Positions 9,413 to 22,600 of a stretch of DNA of 64,000 nt are shown here, one piece after another. The position numbers and the translations under genes are program-made. The stretch comes from Bombyx mori (Eukaryota; Arthropoda; Insecta; Lepidoptera; Bombycidae), in the NCBI RefSeq assembly GCF_030269925.1, contig NC_085121.1:10929501-10993500 (forward strand), read 5' to 3'. The number at the start of each line of letters is the position of its first letter. Positions within the stretch are counted from its first letter, which is position 1. Under the pieces are notes generated by a model that ran no database searches, was not told where the DNA came from, and worked only from the letters and a program-made list of their open reading frames with translations.

Positions 9413-11194
9413 CTATCCGTCGATTTGGCGCTCGTGCGCTCGAAGATGGCTTATATAGCCTATCTTTGCGGCAAAACTCCTTGCGCATTGAGGGCACGTA
9501 AGCACGCCGTTCTCATAATTATAGGTTATGGCAGCAGGTGGGCGGGCCTTCAACTGGTCGCGTTTGTAATCAAGGTCAGCTTTACGCTGATCCTCGAACT
9601 CGCGTACTTTGCTGTTCACCATCCTGCGCCATTCTGGCCGCTGCGCTGCCAAGCGCTCCCATTGAGAGGGCTCTATATCACATCTCTTCATGTGTCGTTT
9701 CACGACATCCTTGTACCGCAGGAGTTGTCCGCCATGCTTTCGCTTGCCATCCTGCAATTCAGAGAAGAAGATGCGCTTCGCCACTCTTTCCTCCGTCATG
9801 CGTGATACATGACCGCACCATCGAAGCTGCCGGCGCATTAAATAGGTCTCAATGCCACCAACATTGGCACGTCGCAAGACTTCGGTATTTCGCACTCTAT
9901 CAGACCATCTGATTTTCATGATGGCACGAAGGCATTTAAGGTGGAAGCGATCCAGAGTGCGAATGTGGCGGCGGTACACACACCACGACTCGGAGGAGTA
10001 TAGGAGGCTTGGCAGCACAATTGCCATGTAAACTGAGATTTTAGTGGCCAACTTAAGGTCGTGTGAGCAGAAGACCTTGGAATATAGCTTTCCAAATGCT
10101 GCCGCAGCGGCACCGACCCTGCTATTGATCTCATCATCAAGGTCACACTTGGATGTTAAAGTGTTCCCCAGATAGCGAAATTTATCCACCTGCTTCAACA
10201 CATCCTCACCAAGCTTTATGGTTAGTGTCTCGTGACCGTGACTGTCCAGGGACATCACCTCCGTCTTATTGACACTAATCTTCAGGCCGAATTTACGGCA
10301 GGCTTGGTGAAAAACGGACATCAGCTGTTGCAGGCCGTCTGGGGATTCTGCTAAGAAGCACAAGTCATCAGCATAAATGATCTCAGTGATCAATGCATAC
10401 GACACTTTGGTGCGAGCCTTAAGTCTAGCCAAATTGAAAAGGCTGCCGTCCGTACGGAAGCGGATGCGGACTCCTTGGGAAACAGTTTGTAGAACCTCTC
10501 TAACTACGACCGCAAAGTACAAGGCGAACAGAGTAGGCGCTAAGACGCATCCTTGCTTCACCCCACAGGTAACGGGGAAGAAGCCCGTCTGTTCACCATC
10601 TACAGTGACGCAGCATTGCATGTCGTCATGCAGGAGTCTAAGAAGCGCCACAAACTTTTCTGTGCATCCGAGCTTCCGTAACACCAACCATAAGGCTTCG
10701 CGAGGCACGCTGTCAAAAGCCTTCTCCAGGTCAACAAAACAGAGGTACAGCTGACGACCCTGTTCTCTGCTCTTTTCTTGTAGTTGACGCACAGAGAAGA
10801 TCGCTTCGCATGTGCCTCGATCCGGTCGAAAGCCAAACTGAGTTTCGGGCAGGATCTTTTCAGATAAGTCCTTTAGGCGGTTTAAGAGTACCCTAGCAAA
10901 GACCTTTCCGGGGGCCGATAGGAGCGAAATACCGCGGTAGGAGTCGCAGTCAGATCGGTCGCCCCTGTTCTTATAGAGAGCAGTTATGCGCGATACTTTA
11001 AAGCTATCCGGAACGCGCTCTTCCTCCCACATACGAACAAACAGTTCCCAAACCAACGTGTGCAAATCCTCTCCACCGTACTTGATCAGCTCTCCTGGTA
11101 TAAGGTCAGCGCCAGCCGCCCTTTTATTTTTTTTGCTGTCTGATGGCAGTAACAACCTCGTCACGCAATAGGGGCTCGTCCAGCTCAAGGGCAA
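9413..11194 (-). pseudogene. LINE reverse transcriptase ORF (downstream part)
   Basis: 593 codons open on the minus strand. Motifs: [19 protein letters not shown] (RT block 0), [61 protein letters not shown], then the catalytic [13 protein letters not shown]. After the thumb comes [13 protein letters not shown] and a C-terminal C2H2 finger (CPQCARSF...HLRAH), typical of a LINE group often mis-annotated as a host protein in insects. The first codons are from a shifted frame: homology to RT block 0 begins only at NKRAAG, where the endonuclease frame ends in the homopolymer. The RT itself looks undamaged. Confidence 0.85.
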
Positions 11195-12260
11195 GAGGGA
11201 GTTGAGGCATTAAAGCGATGCTTTGCAGATCTGCTGATCGATCCACATTCAGCAGGGCATTGAAGTGCTCTGCCCAGCGCCTTAGTACATCCTCCTTGCT
11301 TGTTAAGGGGTGCCTACTATCTAGAGCCCTTAAAGGAACCTTTGCATGGTTGGATGTACCCATCAGCTTGCGCACCTCGCTATAGAACTCACCGAGCTGG
11401 TTTGTGTCAGTGAGCCATTGCATATGAATAGCTTTGTCCTGCCACCACTTGTCTTTTATTTGTCGAGACAGCTTGCGCAGTTCAAGATCACTAGCTTTGA
11501 CCGCCGCAACGCTTCCTTTACGCCTTCTGTGCTGTCGCAAGAGATCACGGTGTTTGTCGAGTGCCTCCCGCAAAACTTCATCATTTCCATCAAACCAGTC
11601 TTCATTACGACGGCATTTCCTACCCAGTGCAATTGAAGCGGTATCCATGATATGAGATGATAAAGCTCCCCAGTCAGCATCAACATCACCTGTCTCATTA
11701 ACTGGCAACAGCTTCTTAGACAAAACTTCAGCATAGTTCTTCCTCACCTCAGGATCTCTTAGCTTCTCTATGTCCAAAGACGCAAGCTTTTTCATAGGAG
11801 ATCTACGCGGGCGGCGGAGGCGGAGTCGTAGCTTAGTGACAATAAGTCGGTGGTCAGACCAGCAGTGCGCACCACGCATAACACGGGTGATCTGCACTTG
11901 GCTGAAATCTCTTTGCCTTACGATAGCATAGTCGATCAAATGCCAGTGCTTGGATCTTGGGTGCATCCATGTTGTCTTGTACTTAGCGGCAAGTCTAAAC
12001 ATAGTGTTCGTAATTGCTAGACCGTATTGAGCACAAAGACTGAGCAGCAACTGACCATTGCTGTTCATGTTGCCGACTCCGTGTCTACCCAGAACTCCAG
12101 GCCAAGCCTCATAGTCCCGACCAACCCTGGCATTGAAGTCGCCCAGCAATAGTACCTGCTCTCTGGCGTTTATACTGTCATGATAGATGTTTTTATAATA
12201 TTTCTTTTGCAACGTCGACCACGATTTGACTGATGCAGTGGCAGCCGCGGTTACTACCAC
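11124..12260 (-). pseudogene. LINE endonuclease ORF (upstream part, N-terminally broken)
   Basis: 378 codons, ending IRQQKK at 11124 in the A-run where the RT frame takes over. It holds the second half of an APE-type endonuclease: [37 protein letters not shown] and [15 protein letters not shown], then a linker to the RT. The first half, with the expected WNVRT and QETR motifs, is absent: upstream of about 12200 the sequence turns into unrelated GC-rich 5' region. The natural product would be one endonuclease-RT polyprotein continuous with 9413-11194. Confidence 0.75.
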
Positions 12261-13019
12261 TTATCAAATGGGACGAGCAATTTTTAGGGCACCTTTTCTA
12301 GCCCCCTCCCCGGCTGAGCGGGGAAAGCAGTGCCTCCCTAAACAGGGCTGCTTTGTCATCTCGGGTGCTGCCGAACCCACGCCGTCGCCCCAAACTCGCA
12401 GCGCAAGAACGACCACGGTGTGTACTCACACCCCCGAGACCGCCTGTGTGCAGGTATCGGACAAAGCCTAGCTTACATCAGGCTAGACCTCTCTACTTCT
12501 ACCCATCGCCACAGGACTTTTGCTTATTCGGAGTCCATTAACGGAAGCGGTCAGATACGCAGGATATATTTAGGTGCGCAAACGTTTGCGCTCACGCAGG
12601 CGCACACCCTCGTCCTATCCCTTCTTGGATCAGTGGAACGGGAAACCGCTACGACTGAAGAAGGGGTTGGATGTTGTGTCTGGCCGACGGTGACTATATG
12701 CCCTCCACCATCGCCCTAGGCCATCCACCTTGCCTTGCTGACCTGCCGAGTCCGCCAAGTCACGATGCATATCTGCGTTGTGTTGCCTTCCTCGCCAAGT
12801 CAGACTTTGTGTTTTAAGCGGGAGGGAGCCGCGTGTAGGGATGGGTATTAAAGAGATGAGGAGAAGAGGGAGTTAGGAGTAGGAAGGACAGGATACTGTA
12901 GCCACGGGAAAGTAGGTTGTGGTCTATAGTAGCTCAGGGAAGGCGGGATCGCGTGCCCGTGCACTCAGTAATATACTACCGGACAAATAGTATATTTGAG
13001 GGCCCCCTGCCTCGAATGA

Positions 13020-13175
13020 AATAAATGACTACCATTTTACTGAGATTATACTTCATCCCATATCATCTCATTTCATTTCGTTTCATTTTCATTTCATTTC
13101 ATTTCATGCCATGTTTCATAATAATCAAATTCATTTCATTTCATAATATCATATTTCATTTAAAAAAGTTATCAT
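13020..13175. repeat. TTTCA-type simple repeat in the second LINE 5' end
   Basis: Runs of CATTT/TTTCA variants (GAAAT on minus) that recur at the same place in the short derivative at 21765-22158 and, weaker, at 24639-25008. It is therefore part of the element, not host microsatellite. Confidence 0.7.
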
Positions 13176-13237
13176 TAAAATTAAAATAAGACTTGACCTA
13201 AAGGTCTTAGTTACCAGGTCATAAAATCCCTTAAAAA

Positions 13238-13252
13238 AATCTATTTAGTCTG
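13238..13252. repeat. Target-site duplication of the second LINE, right copy
   Basis: AATCTATTTAGTCTG, matching 9141-9155. Confidence 0.85.
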
Positions 13253-13607
13253 TGACATGACTGTGTTCGTATTGGATAAAATGACAACATGATAACAACT
13301 AATTCCAATTAAATTGTGACATCAAATTGCACTATTATTTGATTGGTGTATACTTATGGTTGCCATGTGACTATAACATTGTTGTACCTTTGTCATTGGT
13401 CATATTGTTTCCAACAGGGCTCGATTAAACAGGACACGAAAAAATTTAACATTAAATTTAAATTCTCTAGCAAAAACTTTATTGAATGTTCGACAAAGAA
13501 CTTAAAAATTATTTTAAATTTCTTCCTAGAAATTATGTATATTTCAAACTAGTAAACTATAACTGTAGTAAGCGCTAAAAAGTATAAATTTCTTTGAAGT
13601 AAAAAGA
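13253..13607 (+). promoter_or_regulatory. UGGT upstream region and 5' UTR
   Basis: The 355 bp between the second LINE and the UGGT start codon should hold the 5' UTR and core promoter. Two inverted CCAAT boxes (ATTGG near 13341 and 13398) are visible. I looked for an ER-stress element (CCAAT-N9-CCACG) and did not find one. No TATA box is convincing. Confidence 0.45.
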
Positions 13608-16600
13608 ATGATGAAAATCCCCGGCATAAGACTGTCTTTAGTGGTTTTAGCAATTGCTGTTGTGTCAGTGGCGTCAAATATAGATCCCATTAAACGAGAT
13701 GAAAAGAAATCAAAATCTGTTACGACTTTTGTTAGTGCTAAATGGGAAGCTACACCTATTGTATTAGAACTGGCCGAGTATTTAGCTGGCGAAAGTTCAG
13801 ATTTGTTTTGGTCTTTCGTTGACGGTATTAATTCTCTAAAATCTAGTCTTGACTCATTAGGTGAGTGAAGAAAAATTCTATTTTGTTTCGCGAGTATTTC
13901 TTTAACGTCACGCCAAATATTCTGTATTCAATTTACGTTCTTTATCAATTCAAAATTTTCGAATATTAATGTGTTTAATGTGTAGTAATGTGTATCTATA
14001 ACATGATCAAAAACAATTCGGTGTTATTCAAGTGCTATTTTCTTTTCCATTTTAGAAAATGACAAACAAATTTATGATGCCTGTATTGGAGTTGCTAGTA
14101 CACTATTGGCTCCGGCACAACTTAGAATGGCTAAACTTGCACTTTCTATGCACACTACTTCACCAACAGTGCGTATGTTTGATCAAATAGCTATCCAGAA
14201 CGGAGCTAAAGAAATTCAGTGCGACACATTTGTTAACATAGCAACAAACAATATTTGTGACAATGATGCGTTGAGAGATATACTTCAAACACATAATCTT
14301 AAAAATGTTGTAAGTATATACTGAAATCTTTGTAATAAAATAGGTGTGTTAGCAGTTAATTAAGTTAAATGTAACCTTAACTTGAAAGTTGTGAGAAACT
14401 ACTATATCATAAAGTTAATTGTAAGTATACAATCTACTGTTAACTTTTGGAGCACCCTACTGACACTTCAATGCAGTAAGGTAAATTTTTTTATTAGTTC
14501 TAATGGCTAGATGATCAAGTGATATTACATGCTCAGAGATTTTAAAATATTTGTAGAAAAATATGTACCATACATGTCCAGACGCCAATTTACGGACTCT
14601 CGTTTGCAAACTACTGATGGACCGACACCTTAATTGATATTCCCACTGGACCTCTAGTAGGTTCTTCATATTACTTTGTCATAGTGTGATTTATAATAAT
14701 TAAATTTTTATTGACTCTATTGCTTAGGGTGATCAGAACAAAGAAATATATCTTCTGGACCATACTCATCCAAGTAGTGACAACAAAAGTATAACTGCCA
14801 TTCTTTATGGGGAGCTTGGAACTAAGGATTTTGCAATGAAACACAAAATTTTGGCTGAATATGCTGACAAAAGTGCCATTAACTATGTTGTCAGATGGAA
14901 CATCAAGGTTTGTTAAATTCGAATTCAACCAAGATACACTTAAAATCTCTTATCATTATTATAGTAACAAACATCCAAGTATGTATTATTTTCCAGACTC
15001 GTGGAAAACCTAAACTACGTCTATCAGGCTATGGAGTTGAACTTCAGTTAAAGAGTACAGAGTATAAAAGCCAAGACGATTCTACTCCAAAGGAAACAGA
15101 AGACAAAGAAACAGCAGCACAATCAGAGGAAGAGGATGAAAATGATCCCCAGAATCAGATTGATGGATTTAATTTTGGTAGATTAAAGTATGTTACTTTA
15201 GAATGTTTTCAAATAATATTATATCTTGTAAAAATTATACACAGTCCTTAAAATTTGAATTAGGAGCTATCTTCCCAAAAATATAAATGCAGATTATTAG
15301 ATTTGATGAAACACTACAAGTAAACTCATAAGTAGATTATTATAGCTAATGTTCGTAAATCCTATTAATGAATTACCAAAAACAATGCTTTTACAATACA
15401 ATTCTAAGCTGTCTTGGCCATTATCCTAATGAATAATTTTCTTTGTGGTAGAATTAATGAGAATCTACCAGCATGGGCTTTGTATGCTTTACTACCATTA
15501 ATTTGCCAAAATTACTTGATAAATTATACAAGTTGTGTTAAATTGCAATTATACTTGTAATTTCAGTTTCATAAAATACACATTCTAGCTTATTTTTCAA
15601 TTAATTTGAAAAGGAAGTGTAACACGTAAATACCTCATAAATATAGTACTCAAAGCTATGACAAAAACATTAAGATACATAAATAAATTATTTTTTTAAC
15701 TGTTAAATGATTTATATGAAAGAAACACTACAGGTTAAATTTGTTTGCATGCCTGTATGATTTTTGAAGTGTCTGAATGAAGTCAAGTGCAGCCTAAAAT
15801 AATAAGTCAATTGTTTCACTATAATTATCTAAAGCTATAATGATTTCCTTGCTGGAACGTTTTAAGTAGCACTTTTAAACATCATGACCATAACCAGCCA
15901 TAATAAAATTTATATGTTTTATAGTTAATCATATGTCTAAATTGCAATTAATTTAATTACACAAAGGGAAAACAATATTACGAGAAAAGCCGAAAATAAT
16001 AAATAATATGAATGAATAGAATCTCGAAATTGTATTTGCGTACTTAAAACCATCAAAGTACTGCTCTACCTGATAACTAACAACAATCATATCTCATCAA
16101 TTAAACCAAGGCACAAATGCTCTAAGAGTTAACGATTTATGTTTGAAATGAGATTAGTTCAAGTAAAAACTCATACCGAAAACTTTAACGTTTAAAACGT
16201 AAATTTGTTACAAATTAAATTAATTTTAAAAATTAATAAAAATTATTTAAATGTTAATTTAAAATATGGAATACAATAAAATTATATTGTGCAGGAACCT
16301 ATTTCCTGCTTTACGAACACCATTGGAACGGTTTCGACGGCACTTATCTGAATCTAGTGAAGAACTGGCCCCTCTGAAAGTATGGCAGATGCAGGCATTG
16401 AGTATGCAAGCTGCCGCTGCAGTTGTGGATGCGAATGATGCTGGTGGAGATGAAGCTTTGAGAGTTCTCACATCTATAGCTCAGAATTTTCCAATGCAGG
16501 TACATCATTATTTTTTATAATAATAAATAAATAAAAATTATTTATCTAAAATGTCACAATGATTACTCCTATGTTTTGTAGACAAAGTCTCTTATACACG

Positions 16601-19600
16601 TCAGTGTCCCGCGCGCTTTCCGCGATGAGGTACTGTACAACCAAGACATATGGGCATCAGCATTGGGGCTGCGGCCAGCTGAACCGTTGTTGTTAGTGTC
16701 AGGAGCTCAGTATGACGCTGAAGATGTTGATGTGATGGCTTTGCTTGCTGCATTGAGAGAAGACATTGGGCCAATGAATACATTACATGCTCTAGGTATG
16801 CATTATATAATTGTTCATAAAAATTCTAGAAAAGTAAAATAAAATAAGAACACAATAAAAGCTTAGAAGTTATTGTGGCTCTAAGGGTAATAAGCCTGGT
16901 GTACTTCAATAGCGCGATGCAACTATCTTCTTCTCCATCGCTCCCTCATTGCTGAGGATCGTGACTCCGTTTTAGCTTGTCGACTGTTAGCCTCCATCGG
17001 TTCCGGTCAGTTGCCTGGTGTAGTGTAGCGCTAACTATATCATGCAACTATATCTGTCTTCAAATTCCAGAGACAGGTAACACTTTTTGTAATGAAATAA
17101 ATATTGAACTCATATTCATAAGCAACTTCCACAACAAAGAAATAACATTTTGTAATAAAAGTTAAAGCTGCAAAAACTATAATATGAGTGATTACTACAC
17201 AAATGAGACGTAGACCTCAAGCAAATGGCGGTATTTAATTAAGACATCTATGTGCTCCATTAACTGTCTAACACCAAGTAGCCAGCCAACAAGCTCTTTC
17301 ACCAATTAAGCAATAAAAAAAGAGTCACTACTTAAATTATTCCCAGGTTTTTTCCCCCCCCCCCAAACATTTTGATTAAATTTTATTTAACATAAATTGG
17401 AACAATTGAAAACATCAGCAATTACAAAGTTATTATTAAATTATAAATTATTATGGAATGAAATTCTTACCATTTTCAGGTCTTCCTAAAAAGTTAATAC
17501 ATACTCTCATGTCATTGGATTTGGGCGAAAGTTACACCTGGGAAGAATATGGTCTTGATATCCGTGATACATCAATAACTTGGCTCAACGATCTGGAGTC
17601 TGACGATAGGTACCGCAGATGGCCTTCTTCGTTTATGGAATTGCTTCGGCCCACATATCCTGGCATGTTGAGAAATCTCAGACGAAACATATATAACTAT
17701 GTAAGGAAAGATAAGACTGAATTGCTCCTTTACTATATTAAAGATCATTGATGTCTGTAATATTTAAGAGTTCTAATGATATTATGTAAATTATTTTTGC
17801 AAAGTTTTTCTTGCATGCGACTTTTCATAAGTGAAACCAATATGATGTTGAATTTGAAATTTTCAGGTCATCATAATAGACCCCACATCGGTACAATCTG
17901 GTCCACCGTTAAAGTTGGGTGAAACGTTGTTGAAGCATGCGACTCCAGTGCGCGTTGGGTTAGTCCTAGCGTCAACAAAAGGAGACGCGTCTTTAGAAGC
18001 AGCAGTCAGGTCCGCATTTAACTACATAGCACAGGAAAAGAATTCCAATAAAGAGGCATATTATTTCCTTACTCAGGTACATTGCAAATTGAATTCAAAT
18101 TTATATCTAGCTTTCAAAATTTGGAAAACTTGTTTTTTACCAATTTTATTTCATTTCCTCAGTTACTGAATCCTTCTGGTGATGACGTATTAGATATTAA
18201 TTATGTGAAGAAACAATTGAAGCGACACGCGACTTCTGGTGCCAGTGTTGAAGACATTATTTCAGAAGATTCCGAATATAACTTTGGACGTCAAATCTCA
18301 GAAGAATTTGTATCTAAACTTGGCAGTGACAAGTATCCGCAGGTACATTTCCACATAAATAATAATTTTGGTTTGTTACTGAATCAATTCAGTTCTTTTT
18401 TATTTTTTATTGCTTAGATGGGTGGACGAGCTCACAGCCCACTTGGTGTTAATTGGTTACTGGAGCCCATAGACATCTACAACGTAAATGCGCCACCCAC
18501 CTTGAGATTTAAGTTCCAAGGTCTCAAGTATAGTTACAGTCAGTATAGTACAGGTCAGTTCAAACAATTCAATTAAAAAAAAAACTGGAATGCTTTCGTT
18601 TACAGTGAAGCCACTGCCTAACACAACATGAAACAATTTTTTTTTTAACTTTGACTATTTTTCACTCAGGTTTTGATAAATGGAGTACCACTAATGGACG
18701 AAGGCCCAACGCCGGTGACGTCGTCGGTCGAGTTACTCGAGGAGTCGCTGGTGACGTCACTGTCTCGCCACACAGCTCGCTTGCAGCGTGCTGTGTTCCG
18801 TGGTGAATTGTCCGATATGGATGACGCTGTTGATTACTTGATGAAACAGTCCCATATTATGCCACGGTAAGATAAAACTATTCACATAATATAATATATT
18901 ATAGTTGTATGGCACTACAGTTACTGTTGCCATTGCATTGCATGAATAGAAATTGGAAATTTCTAGAAGATCCTACTTAGTTATAAGAGTATATTCAAAT
19001 TATTTCCTTAAATAATTGTTTTTCAAGCACTCAATTAATTATTTTTAACAGGATAAAAAAGCTCAGGAACATTTAACCACACATTTTAGTATCATATGTC
19101 ATATATGTATGTATGTATATGTGTATATATGTACATATTTATTATAATAATATATATTTCACTCGATAAGTACACCGCGTGTAATTTGATTCTTAGTGAT
19201 TCTTTTCCACCGGATGTTTGTCTGGAGGAGATCGCTCTTAACGATAAGACCGCCCATTGTAGTTTTTCGTTTGTATCTAATGATTTACATTTTTATTTAT
19301 TCTGTGTACAGTAAAGCGTTCTCTTTCTGTCTTTCTCTCTCTTACTCTCTGTTATATGTTTGCTTGCTTTTATTTCATCTTTTTTATTAAATAAATATTT
19401 GTACAGGCTCAACCGTCGAATCCTCAGTTCAGAAACTTCGCAATATTTGGATTTGACCGGTGCCTCTTCACCTGCCGATTTGTTTACAGAAGATAAAATT
19501 CACAAACTATTACATTTAACAGGTAGGAGATTGGAATGAACGAAAAATATACAAATGTTTAACGATATTATGCTATTATGTAAATATTTTTTGTATTAGG

Positions 19601-22600
19601 ACGTGACGCGTTAGCGACTGCTCTACCAATTTTGAAGTACTTTTATAAACCCGGTAAAGTTGAAAAGAAGATAACGCAAACTATTTGGGTGATCGGAGAT
19701 TTGAACAACCACGAATCCCGGGGACTATTGAGAAACGCTCTTACGTTTATGGTAAATAAATTGTCTAATTTTACGTGCAATACAAATTTTCTTGGGTGAA
19801 TTAGTAAAAAAAAATGAATACAAATTTTCATTGGTAAATTTGTATATTTGAGTCGACTATTATCAAAGCCGGCAATGTGACTTTTGGATAATTATTGGTA
19901 AATCAGAAAAACGAATTATTGACTTTGTATTCCATTGGCAGTCACAAAACTCTTCTGAACGACATCTTAGATAAATAACAGGTTAAGTATTAACCTTTAT
20001 TTAATGTAGGTTTTGAACCGTATTCTTTGAAGGAGACGATTATATTCAAATCAATCTGTATTGAAATATCAATAATTTTTTTTTGTCCAAATGCACAGAT
20101 TGCCACCTTTGATAATAGACGACTCATTTGTTCATTGAGTTGCGAGTCGAAATTTTAATAGCACGAGTTGATTTTAAATTATTAAATTCAGTAAAACAGA
20201 CAAACAGAAATTATTATTAAAGGGTATAAATTAAATTCGAAACGATCATTCAATCACTATTTTTTGTGTAATATTTAGATTTAAATTTTAGTTTACTAAG
20301 TAAAATCAAGAAATTCTATCATTTCATGTGTTTGAATTATAATTTGGTTTATAGCACAAAACGACGCGTGTATAAAATGTATAGTTAGCTCGTCATTTAT
20401 TTTATCCTTAAAAGACATGAACCATTTATCGCAATTTCTACTATTATTTTAAATGTGCAAGTTTGAATGTTTGGATTCTTTTAATTAACTTGCTAAAAAA
20501 ATCGATGTGATAAAGATAGTACATAGATTAACATACAGCACAATTTTATCCCGCCAATTGACCGAGTATCTGATCAGCAACCCTTTGTTCAGGTAAAATG
20601 CAAAGTATTTCATTATTTCTTAATTACATATCCAAGCCCTGTGAAATAACGAGTCACTAGTCTAGTAAATTCATATAGATTCGTTAAAAAGGGTCGAACA
20701 TACAAATTTATAATGCTATCAGTACTTATAATATATAATTAATGTATTTTTTGCAGAGAGAATCCAGTGGCGTGAGAGTAGCGTTCATACCAAACGTGGA
20801 CAGCTCAAACGATCAGTCTCTGAATAAAGTAGTGGTCGCGGCTCTTACGACGCTCGAGTCTACGGAAGCCACTAAATATGTTGTAAAATTATTAGAAGAC
20901 GAAGGTTGTCATGAGAGGAAAGACTGTGATATTTTGGTGAGTCACACAACAAAAACACTTTACTTTAAAGAGTCCTTCACATGGTTTTTTTATAAATAAA
21001 AACACAAAAAGCGTACTATTAATTGTTGACCACTCGTTAAATATTTCATGCTATCTTGTTTCATATGTAAGTTAATCATAATCACAGAACGATATAAGGA
21101 ATTCCTAATTTCGTGCTAGGCATGGTAGGATGCTACTTTGAACGATAACGTCACTTTAGTTATACTATTAAAATTTTACAACGATAGCAACATTTTACTG
21201 GTGGTAGGACCTCTTGTGAGTCCGCGCGGGTAGGTACCACCACCCTGCCTATTTCTGCCGTGAAGCAGTAATGTGTTTCGGTCTGAAAGGTGGGGCAGTC
21301 GTTGTAACTATACTGAGATCTAAGAACTTATATCTCAAGGTGGGTGGCGCATTTACGTTGTAGATGTCTATGGGCTCCAGTAACCACTTAACACCAGGTG
21401 GGCTGGGAGCTCGTCCACCCATCTAAGCAATAAAAAAAACATGTAGGAACAGCGCCCCTAGCGGCAAACGTAGGCAAACGTTCCAACTCCATACAAATTT
21501 AAGTTAACTTTTACGGTATCGAGAGCGTTAAAAAATTCGAATTCATTGAGCACACACCGTATCGTTTGCAGCCTGAGATAATACCAGCGTTGAACAAGTA
21601 TGAGTGGGTCCTGAAGGCGGCTCGTGTGTTGTGCGCTCGAAGCTTCAAGCTGCGGCCGGGAGCTCGGGCGCTGGCGCACAACTCGCGGCTCATCGGACCG
21701 TTTCTCGACAACGAGCAGTTTACATTGGACGACTTTGTATTGCTGGAAAGGTAAGCATTTCCATAAATTTTTTTCAAGGGATTTTATGACCTGGTAACTG
21801 AGACCTTTAAGTCATATCTTATTTTTGAAAAATGATAATATGGAGTGAAATGAAATGAAGATTATTAATTGGAGATCAACTGGAATGAAATTAAATGAAA
21901 TGAGATGAGATGATATGGGATGAAATCTAATCTCAGTAAAATGGTAGTCATTTACTGAGATTTTTTCAGTGGACTTTTGGAGGATCCCGAGAAGTTACGT
22001 CCAGCGGCTTTGTTTCAGTTTCCCACATTTGTGCACTTTCACAGATATTAAACAGTTAATAAACCACCGTTATTACACATTTAAACCTGAAGAAACACTA
22101 AATAAACAAAATAAAACAAATCACACAACCTCACTCCTCGCGTTCCCGCCAAAAAGTCAGCATTTCCATTTCATACAACTAAAGGTACGACTGCAGTCTT
22201 AACTTAACATACATAGCATAGAGTCGTAGCCAAAATTAACTATATTAAAATTAATTAATAATAGATAATTAATTATTATTATTAATAATTTCCAAAAAAA
22301 CTTGCAGCTTTCGCATATGCAAGCAACTGTTTCAATGCTTAAAGATTGGTATCTATTAATAAGTTTATTCGTTCTTTAAGCCTTGGTATGTTACTGTCAA
22401 ATTGAAATTGCATCTTCTGATAAGCATAACAAGCCTGTATGACTGTTTTAATTCTTCGAAGCCATATGTCTACACTCGGCCCCCAAACCGACGGCAAAGA
22501 TAGATTAATACGACCGCATTGTGTTAATAATCCATACTCTCTCATCTCGCTTCAATGCTAGGCCAACATTTTCTAATGAACTACTTAAGTCTCATTTAAT

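Larger units (their letters stand above)
9156..13237 (-). mobile_element. Second LINE (CR1/RTE-like, C-terminal C2H2 finger), damaged
   Basis: About 4.1 kb, minus strand, bordered by an exact 15-bp duplication AATCTATTTAGTCTG at 9141-9155 and 13238-13252. The 5' end starts TTTTTAAGGGATTTTATGAC, then a (GAAAT)-rich simple repeat and a CTCAGTAAA...TTTACTGAG region. The middle codes for endonuclease and RT. The 3' end is CGCGTTCCTGCCAAAAAGT with no poly(A). A frameshift lies in an A/T homopolymer near 11124-11140, and the N-terminal part of the endonuclease is missing or scrambled, so this copy is not autonomous. The clade is not settled from sequence alone. Confidence 0.85.

Noticed and set aside
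13253..13607. ER-stress response element in the UGGT promoter
   Set aside because: CCAAT boxes exist, but no CCACG at the required spacing.
22339..22545. A minus-strand 68-codon frame in UGGT intron 14
   Set aside because: No recognisable domain, splice structure or codon pattern; left as unassigned intron.
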